Part shown: piece after piece, positions 58,796-64,000 of the stretch | Position numbering within the stretch: the stretch's first letter is position 1 | How the letters are laid out: the number at the start of each line of letters is the position of its first letter | Assembly (NCBI RefSeq): GCF_039839275.1 | Contig: NZ_JBDOQP010000005.1 | Coordinates: 310,001-374,000 of the forward strand | Length of the DNA stretch: 64,000 nt | Source of the DNA: Aerobium sp039839275 | Lineage (GTDB): Bacteria > Pseudomonadota > Alphaproteobacteria > Rhizobiales > Rhizobiaceae | Direction: 5' to 3' | Notes under the pieces: model-generated | Database searches by the model: none | What the model was told of the DNA's origin: nothing | What the model saw: the letters and a program-made list of their open reading frames with translations, nothing else | Program-made: the position numbers and the translations under genes

Positions 58796-61756
58796 ATGGC
58801 GACGATCCAGGGCATCTATCTCGCATTGTTCGGCCGTCCCGCCGACCCCGCAGGTCTCGCCTTCTGGGAGGCGGAGACCAATGGCGGTACCGACCTGTCA
58901 GCGATGATCGGTGCGCTGACGGGCACCGACGAGTTCATCGGCCGCTTCGGCGAGGACGCATCGCCCTCGGTGGTCGTCACCGCCATCTACCAGTCGCTTT
59001 TCAACCGCGATCCTGATCCGGAAGGGCTGGCCTTCTTCCTCGAGCAACTGGAAAGCGGCGCGCAGACGATCGAATCCATCGCCGTCAACGTGCTCGATGG
59101 CGCGCAAGCCGCCGACCTCGACACCGTCAACGCCAAGATCGCGGCTGCGAACCTGTTTACCGAGCGCCTGGACCTCGATGAAGAGGTCGAGGCCTATGTT
59201 GGCGACGACGCAGCCCAGGTCGGCCGCGACTACATCGAGAGCATTGACACTGCCAATCTCGGCACCGAAGGCAACGCCGACGTCGCGATCCTAGAGCTGT
59301 TCCCCGACGAGGGTCAGAACCCCGGCGGCGGTGGGGGTGGTGGCGGTGGAGCCGGCAACACGCAGGCGCCAGTGGCACTCGACGTCTCCTTCGGCGAGAT
59401 CGGCGCAGGCGTCGACGTCTTCGCCAGCGCTGCCGACCTCGTGGGCAGTTTCGCCACCGATGCCGACAGCAATCTCTCGGCGTCGTCGCTGACGTTCCTT
59501 ACCGCCAGCGTCGGCGGGGTCGAGATGAACCTTGCGGATGCCGGCTTCAGCTTCACCGCTGGCAGCGGCGATGCCGGCGGTCTCGGACTGACGACCGAGG
59601 GGATCGCGGCCTTCGCCGGCCTTGCCGACGGCGAGATCATTTCGGTCGAGGTAACGTTCGAGGTCAGCGACGGCACGTTCTCCGATATCGGAACGCTGAG
59701 CTACCAGGTGGTCGGCGGATCGCTCGACTACGATGTTGCGCTCGACGTCGGAGGATCGGGCGCCGGAAGCCGATCGACTTCCGCCACTGCGGAGGAGGGA
59801 GAGACCGAGATGGGCGTCGCCGTTGGCGGCGCGATATCTCTCGCGGACGCGTTCGGCGCCATCGATTTCACCGAGGCTGCGGCGGACAGCTACGCCGCGC
59901 TTGTCGACATCGACGGGCTGAATCTCGCTATCGCGGTCGCGGAAGATGACTCGGCGGCGACCGCGACAGCCACCAATCAATCGACGGCGATAGCAGAGGC
60001 CACGAACCTCTCCGATGCCACCGCCGCCGCGGTTGCCGCCTCGAAAGCGACCGCCACGGCAAGTCACAATTCCATCTCCAGCGCCCAGGCTTCGGACAAT
60101 TCGGAGGCCAGCGCCACCGCGTCGGCCGACAGCACCGCAGAGACGGTTTCTGTTGACGCGTCGGATTCCACTGCCGTTGGCCTGAATGACGCCGATGCCT
60201 TTGCAGGCAGCGCCGGCAGTTCTTCGTCGACCGCGACAGCGGAGGGTGGCGAGGCTGGGCACAGCGATGCCTCCGCGATTTCCTTCGACAATTCTACAGC
60301 GACAGCAACTGCCGAAGGCAACTCGGATGCTACAGCTCTCGGCACGGAGAGTTCGGAGGCCATCGCCTTTGCGACTATCGATTCGTCCGCCGCCGCATCG
60401 GCAGATGCGGCTTCCGTGGCGAACGCTGTCGCTGGCGATGACTCACGAGCGACAGCGAATGCTTCTGAGGAGAGCGACGGGCTGGCCTTCGCTGACGACA
60501 GCTCGGTCGCCAACGCCAGCGGGACGAATGGAAGTTCGGCCTCGGCGACGGCCGAGGGCAGTTCTTCGGCGGCGGTCTCTTCGGACGGGAACAGCACCGC
60601 CACTGCGTCGGCAAGCGATGGGTCGGCGGCAGACGCGCAAGCGACCGATGAGTCGGTGGCATCCGCTGAAGCCACCGAGTCATCGGTATCCACGGCGGTC
60701 GCGGACGATCTCTCCGCCACGTCCGCGAACGCACTCGACAGTTCAGCGGCAACGGCGTTTGCGGCAGGCGAGTCCGCAGCGGATGCGACCGCATCTAACA
60801 GTTCGGTATCGAGTGCCGTGGCCTATCTGCAAGCCGTCGCGAGAGCCTTCAGCAGCGGCAATTCGGATGCGCTGGCAGTGGCGCAGCAGGGCTCCGCCGA
60901 GGCGACCTCCAATGTATCAAGTTCGGCGAGCAGCGCCGCCGGCAACGGCGCCAACGCGAAGTCGACGGCGGACACCAGCTCGACAGCGGTCTCGGTCGCG
61001 GCGCATGACGGCGATGTGGTGGCGGATTTTCATGCTGTGAGCGACGCCGCTGATTCGTCGGTCGCACTGGCGCTGTCGCTCGATGGCGCGCTGGCCGAGG
61101 CGCTGGCCGAGAACGGGTCGGCCGCGCGCGCGGCCAGCGATCTCGGGGCGATCCTCATCGATATCAGCGGCAACCAGGCACACAGCTCCGAGACCACGGG
61201 CGGCGAAACCTGGGAGTTCATCGGCGATGACGGCTACGATCTCAAGCTGCTGATCGCCGAGATTACCGGCCATGTGACCGTATCGAAGGCAGTCCTTTCC
61301 GATGTCGCTATGAATGCGATCACTGAGTACGAGAACGGCGTATCGGGGCTATCCGATTATCGCCCCGTGGTGGAACGCTTCTTCACCGACCCAGACGAGG
61401 AGCAGATCATCACCGTGGGGGTCAACGATCCGGAGGTGGTGGAGGGAGAAATCCTCACCTTCACCCTGACGCGCGACGACAGCGACCTGTCGCCGATCAC
61501 GGTTTCGTTCTTGCGCTTTGGCGATGCGGAGGCAGCGATCTACAATCCCAGCCCGAATGAGGGTGACGACTATACCGGGCCACGCAATGTCTCGTTTCCG
61601 TCCGGGCAGACATCGGCCACGGTTGCCTTCCAAACGCTCGTTGACGCACTGGACGAGGGCACGGAAAGCGTCGTCATCTATCCCTACATGATCGGCACGG
61701 AGCTAATCGGGATCGGTCTCGGCTCGATCGCCACCGGCTACATTACAGAGGCCTAG
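58796..61756 (+). CDS. Large DUF4214/Calx-beta protein with Ala/Ser decapeptide repeat tract, probably secreted
   Basis: A 986-residue acidic protein. Residues 1-120 hold two DUF4214-type helices (IYLALFGRPADPAGLAFWE; IYQSLFNRDPDPEGLAFFLE), common in type-I-secreted and S-layer-linked proteins. A nine-Gly linker (near 181-190) leads to a cadherin/Ig-like region (about 192-310). Residues about 384-780 are a low-complexity tract of imperfect ten-residue units, x-S-x-A-x-A-x-A-x-[DNEG], giving about 35-40 repeats with almost no bulky residues. The C terminus is a Calx-beta domain (NDPEVVEGEILTFTLTR to DEGTESVVIYPY). No Sec signal. Function unknown; a surface adhesin or beta-solenoid is the best guess. 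Synonymous codons vary between repeats and are less GC-biased than in neighbours. Confidence 0.8.
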   Translation: MATIQGIYLALFGRPADPAGLAFWEAETNGGTDLSAMIGALTGTDEFIGRFGEDASPSVVVTAIYQSLFNRDPDPEGLAFFLEQLESGAQTIESIAVNVLDGAQAADLDTVNAKIAAANLFTERLDLDEEVEAYVGDDAAQVGRDYIESIDTANLGTEGNADVAILELFPDEGQNPGGGGGGGGGAGNTQAPVALDVSFGEIGAGVDVFASAADLVGSFATDADSNLSASSLTFLTASVGGVEMNLADAGFSFTAGSGDAGGLGLTTEGIAAFAGLADGEIISVEVTFEVSDGTFSDIGTLSYQVVGGSLDYDVALDVGGSGAGSRSTSATAEEGETEMGVAVGGAISLADAFGAIDFTEAAADSYAALVDIDGLNLAIAVAEDDSAATATATNQSTAIAEATNLSDATAAAVAASKATATASHNSISSAQASDNSEASATASADSTAETVSVDASDSTAVGLNDADAFAGSAGSSSSTATAEGGEAGHSDASAISFDNSTATATAEGNSDATALGTESSEAIAFATIDSSAAASADAASVANAVAGDDSRATANASEESDGLAFADDSSVANASGTNGSSASATAEGSSSAAVSSDGNSTATASASDGSAADAQATDESVASAEATESSVSTAVADDLSATSANALDSSAATAFAAGESAADATASNSSVSSAVAYLQAVARAFSSGNSDALAVAQQGSAEATSNVSSSASSAAGNGANAKSTADTSSTAVSVAAHDGDVVADFHAVSDAADSSVALALSLDGALAEALAENGSAARAASDLGAILIDISGNQAHSSETTGGETWEFIGDDGYDLKLLIAEITGHVTVSKAVLSDVAMNAITEYENGVSGLSDYRPVVERFFTDPDEEQIITVGVNDPEVVEGEILTFTLTRDDSDLSPITVSFLRFGDAEAAIYNPSPNEGDDYTGPRNVSFPSGQTSATVAFQTLVDALDEGTESVVIYPYMIGTELIGIGLGSIATGYITEA

Positions 61757-63186
61757 CCAGCCCCTCCCCGCAACAACTCGTCCAGCCGCGTCGCCACTTC
61801 GCGGCGCCAGTCCGGGCTTGCGCGGAGCGGTTGCGGGAACAGGCCGGGCAGGTCGATCAATGCGGCGGCGATCGTGTCGGCGGTGCGCGGGGTTTGCGCC
61901 AGTGCTGCGGCGATGTCGGTCTCGCGCGGGTCGCGCAGCGCGTAGGGCGTGCCTTGTGCATCGACGCCCAGCGCGTAGCGCATCCAGGCGGCGGTGGCGC
62001 GGGCGAAGGGCCGCCACTCGCCGCCGCTTTCCAGCATCTCGGCCGCCGGCTCGAAGATGCGCGGCGGCAGCTTCTGGGTGCCGTCCATGGCGATCTGGTA
62101 GGTGCGGTGGGCGATGGCGCGGTTGGCGATGCGGGCCGCGAGATCGTCGGCATAAGGCGATAGGTCGACGCCTGGCACCGGGTCGAGCGTGGCGGCTGCG
62201 CAGGCCAGATGCGCGCGCGCGGCTGCCGCGATCGCCGGATCGGCCATCGCGTCGCGCATGAATTCGTGCCCGGCGACGAAGCCGAGATAGGCGACGAGCG
62301 AATGCGTGCCGTTGAGCATGCGCAGCTTCATTTTCTCGTAGGGCGACACGTCGGCGACCATCAGCGCGCCGGCGGCTTCCCAGTCCGGCCGGCCGGAGGC
62401 GAACCGATCCTCGATCACCCATTGCGCGAACGGCTCGGTCTCCACCGCCGCCTTGTCCTGCCTGCCCGTCAGGTGCTGTGCATCGGCATAGGTGGTGTCG
62501 GTGCTGGCCGGCGTGATGCGGTCGACCATGGTCGAGGGGAACGGCACGTTGGCGTCGATCCACGCCGCCAGATCGCTATCGCGGAGGGCGGCGAAGCCGA
62601 CGACCAGCCGCCGCAGCACCGCGCCGTTCTCCGGCAAATTGTCGCATGACAGCGGCGTGAACGGCGCGATGCCGGCCGCGCGCCGCCGCGCCAGCGCCTC
62701 GACGATCAGCCCGCCCGCGCTGCGCGGATTGTCGGGTTCGGCGAGATCGGCGGCGACGTCCGGGTGGCCGGCGTCGAGGTCGCCGGTGGCGGCATCGCGC
62801 GGATAGGCCTTTTCGGTCAGCGTGAGACTGACGATGCGGATGGCGGGGTCAACGAGCCGCGCGAGGATTGCCGACGGCGGATGGGCGGCGACGATCGAGC
62901 CGACCACCCTCGCCTGCGTCGCCTCGGCGTCGCGCACCAGCAGCGTATAGAGCCCGTTCTGCGCGCTGAGAATATCGACCGTGTCGCGGCTGCGCAGGCC
63001 GGCGGTCTCGATGCCCCAGTCGCCGCCGGCGTGCGCGATGGCGGTGTCGGTGTAGGCCGCGAGATGGGCGCGCATGAAGGCGCCCGGCCCGAGATGGAAG
63101 ATGCCGGGACGAAGGCTCGCGCGGTCGTAGCCGGGCGCCTCCACCGTGTCGGGCAGGCCCTTGGTCGTGGTCAGCGGCGTCGTCAC
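61753..63186 (-). CDS. uxuB: Mannitol dehydrogenase family protein, probable fructuronate reductase (D-mannonate oxidoreductase)
   Basis: A 477-residue long-chain dehydrogenase. GIFHLGPGAFMRAHLAAYTD is the NAD-binding start; FTPLSCDNLPENG, STMVDRITPAS and the active-site helix YEKMKLRMLNGTHSLVAYLG (Lys, Asn, His) are typical of UxuB/MtlD. It reduces fructuronate to mannonate with NADH. GTG 63186 overlaps the uxaC stop (GTGA), so the two are coupled. Its stop shares the CTAG with the convergent DUF4214 gene (four-base overlap). Confidence 0.88.
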   Translation of the reverse strand: MTTPLTTTKGLPDTVEAPGYDRASLRPGIFHLGPGAFMRAHLAAYTDTAIAHAGGDWGIETAGLRSRDTVDILSAQNGLYTLLVRDAEATQARVVGSIVAAHPPSAILARLVDPAIRIVSLTLTEKAYPRDAATGDLDAGHPDVAADLAEPDNPRSAGGLIVEALARRRAAGIAPFTPLSCDNLPENGAVLRRLVVGFAALRDSDLAAWIDANVPFPSTMVDRITPASTDTTYADAQHLTGRQDKAAVETEPFAQWVIEDRFASGRPDWEAAGALMVADVSPYEKMKLRMLNGTHSLVAYLGFVAGHEFMRDAMADPAIAAAARAHLACAAATLDPVPGVDLSPYADDLAARIANRAIAHRTYQIAMDGTQKLPPRIFEPAAEMLESGGEWRPFARATAAWMRYALGVDAQGTPYALRDPRETDIAAALAQTPRTADTIAAALIDLPGLFPQPLRASPDWRREVATRLDELLRGGAG

Positions 63187-64000
63187 AGGTGGTAGGCTCT
63201 CTTTGCGGCGTGATAGCTCATGTCGGCGGCCAGGTCCCCGGCCGCACTTTTCGACAGCCGGTGGTCGGCGACCAGCCGGGCGAGGAAGCCGCAGGCCTCG
63301 CGCCGCCAGACGTCGTGGCGGGCCGGGATCGACAGCAGCGCGCGGGTGTCGTCGTTGAAGCCGGCGAGGTTGGCGAAGCCCGCCGTCTCCACCACCCTGT
63401 CGAGATAGCGGCGGATGCCTTCCGGGCTGTCGTGGAACCACCAGGGCGGCCCGATCATCAGGCACGGCCAGTAGCCGGCCATCGGCGCGAGCTCGCGGGC
63501 ATAGGTGGTTTCATCGAGGGTGAAGACGATGACGCGCAGGCCCGGCGCGTCGCCATGGCGGTTGAGCAGCGCGTCGAGCTCGCCGACCCAGTCGGCGCGG
63601 CCGGGCATGTCGGCGCCCATGTCGCGCCCGCGCTGCGCGAAGATGGCGCGGTCGGTGTTGCGGCGCGAGCCGGCATGGATCTGCATCACCATGCCGTCCT
63701 CGACGGAAAGCCCGGCCATTTCGGTGAGCATCTGGGCGCGGAAGAGTTCCGCCTCGGCCGGCGTCAGCGCGCCCGCAACCGCGCCGTCGAGCAGGCGCTG
63801 CTTTTCCGTGTCGCCGAGGTCGGCGGTCATCGGGCTCGGCACGCCATGGTCGGTGGCGGTCGCGCCAAGGCGGCGGAAGTCGGCGCGGCGGCGGCGATGC
63901 GCCTCGATCATGCCGGCCCAGCCGAGCACGTCGGTGCGCGTCATCTCGCCCAGCGCCATGAGGTCGGCGCGGAAACCGGGCGCCTGCGGGTCGGTCACGG
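63183..64000 (-). CDS. uxaC: Glucuronate isomerase, C-terminal part
   Basis: About 272 C-terminal residues of a roughly 470-residue enzyme; the start lies beyond the right edge. GMVMQIHAGSRRNTD (metal-type His and substrate Arg), YWPCLMIGPPWWFHDSPEGIRRYLDRVVETAGFANLAGFNDDTRALLSIPARHDVWRREACGFLARLV, here in short pieces, is the strongly conserved UxaC tail. It isomerises glucuronate to fructuronate (and galacturonate to tagaturonate), feeding uxuB. The GTG at the edge is internal, not the start. Confidence 0.95.
   Translation of the reverse strand, partial: VTDPQAPGFRADLMALGEMTRTDVLGWAGMIEAHRRRRADFRRLGATATDHGVPSPMTADLGDTEKQRLLDGAVAGALTPAEAELFRAQMLTEMAGLSVEDGMVMQIHAGSRRNTDRAIFAQRGRDMGADMPGRADWVGELDALLNRHGDAPGLRVIVFTLDETTYARELAPMAGYWPCLMIGPPWWFHDSPEGIRRYLDRVVETAGFANLAGFNDDTRALLSIPARHDVWRREACGFLARLVADHRLSKSAAGDLAADMSYHAAKRAYHL

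Noticed and set aside
60064..60720. Ser/Ala/Val-rich 218-residue minus-strand frame inside the repeat gene
   Set aside because: It mirrors the low-complexity repeat DNA on the other strand and has no start context or domain.
59945..61140. Repeat tract as a CRISPR array or DNA satellite
   Set aside because: The periodicity is at protein level (ten residues, imperfect); the DNA units are diverged and there are no identical repeats with regular spacers.

Overview
The window is a dense, GC-rich (roughly 63-65% by eye) stretch of bacterial chromosome or megaplasmid. It is almost entirely catabolic: uptake systems, each next to enzymes and a local regulator. Very tight packing with ATGA/GTGA stop-start overlaps, many TRAP and ABC uptake systems, IclR/TetR/MarR/GntR regulators, UPF0324 (TauZ/YeiH-like) and a RIME-like palindromic mosaic repeat all point to an alphaproteobacterium of the Hyphomicrobiales (Mesorhizobium/Phyllobacteriaceae-like). 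That placement is inference, since no rRNA or other phylogenetic marker is present. I see no transposase, integrase, phage gene, tRNA, rRNA or CRISPR array.

Layout. (1) 1-3372 (+): tail of a D-cysteine desulfhydrase/cysteate-lyase-type PLP enzyme, an Asp/Glu-racemase-family protein, a TauZ/YeiH-type sulfur-anion exporter and an M20 amidohydrolase. (2) 3389-8446 (-): a quaternary-amine (OpuC/YehZ) type ABC importer operon carrying two luciferase-like (LLM) flavin monooxygenase genes, one of them half length. (3) 8589-14127: a TAXI-type TRAP transporter with a sulfatase/phosphonate-monoester-hydrolase-family enzyme, divergent from an IclR regulator. (4) 14137-22956: a quinate/shikimate operon made of a TetR regulator (divergent), an NAD-type shikimate/quinate dehydrogenase, an SMP-30 lactonase, a TRAP transporter with two tandem binding proteins, AroQ dehydratase and QuiC dehydroshikimate dehydratase. 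It funnels substrate to protocatechuate. (5) 22958-32547 (-): a nucleoside-type (BMP family) ABC importer with an amidohydrolase/deaminase, purine nucleoside phosphorylase, two SDR dehydrogenases and an acetamidase/formamidase, with a RIME-like palindrome in the middle; a cupin gene is divergent. (6) 33114-42501: an SsuABC/NMT1-type ABC importer with a polysaccharide-deacetylase-family amidohydrolase and an LLM monooxygenase. Divergent from it are a flavin reductase, a MarR regulator, an SDR, a second flavin-reductase-like protein and a class II aldolase-like protein. (7) 42722-45336: a MobR-like MarR regulator and mobA, 3-hydroxybenzoate 4-monooxygenase, a second route to protocatechuate. (8) 45353-64000: a hexuronate/aldarate region with a TRAP transporter, enolase-superfamily and IlvD/Edd dehydratases, a DapA-family enzyme, uronate dehydrogenase, SMP-30 lactonase, two FadR-type GntR regulators, a GDSL esterase and aldose epimerase, then fructuronate reductase (uxuB) and glucuronate isomerase (uxaC, cut by the right edge). 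Embedded in it are an L-2-hydroxyglutarate oxidase and a 986-residue DUF4214/Calx-beta protein with a long Ala/Ser decapeptide repeat tract.

Two themes run through the window. First, sulfonate/sulfate-ester, quinate/shikimate, 3-hydroxybenzoate, nucleoside and uronate uptake are all typical of a soil or plant-associated scavenger, and two separate branches converge on protocatechuate (no pca genes are in the window). Second, there is a shared mRNA design: in six transport operons the solute-binding-protein gene is followed by a strong GC hairpin without a U-tract before the next gene, as expected for raising binding-protein expression above that of the membrane subunits. A recurring ATTGACAA motif in three control regions of the uronate cluster (four sites) suggests a common FadR-type regulator.
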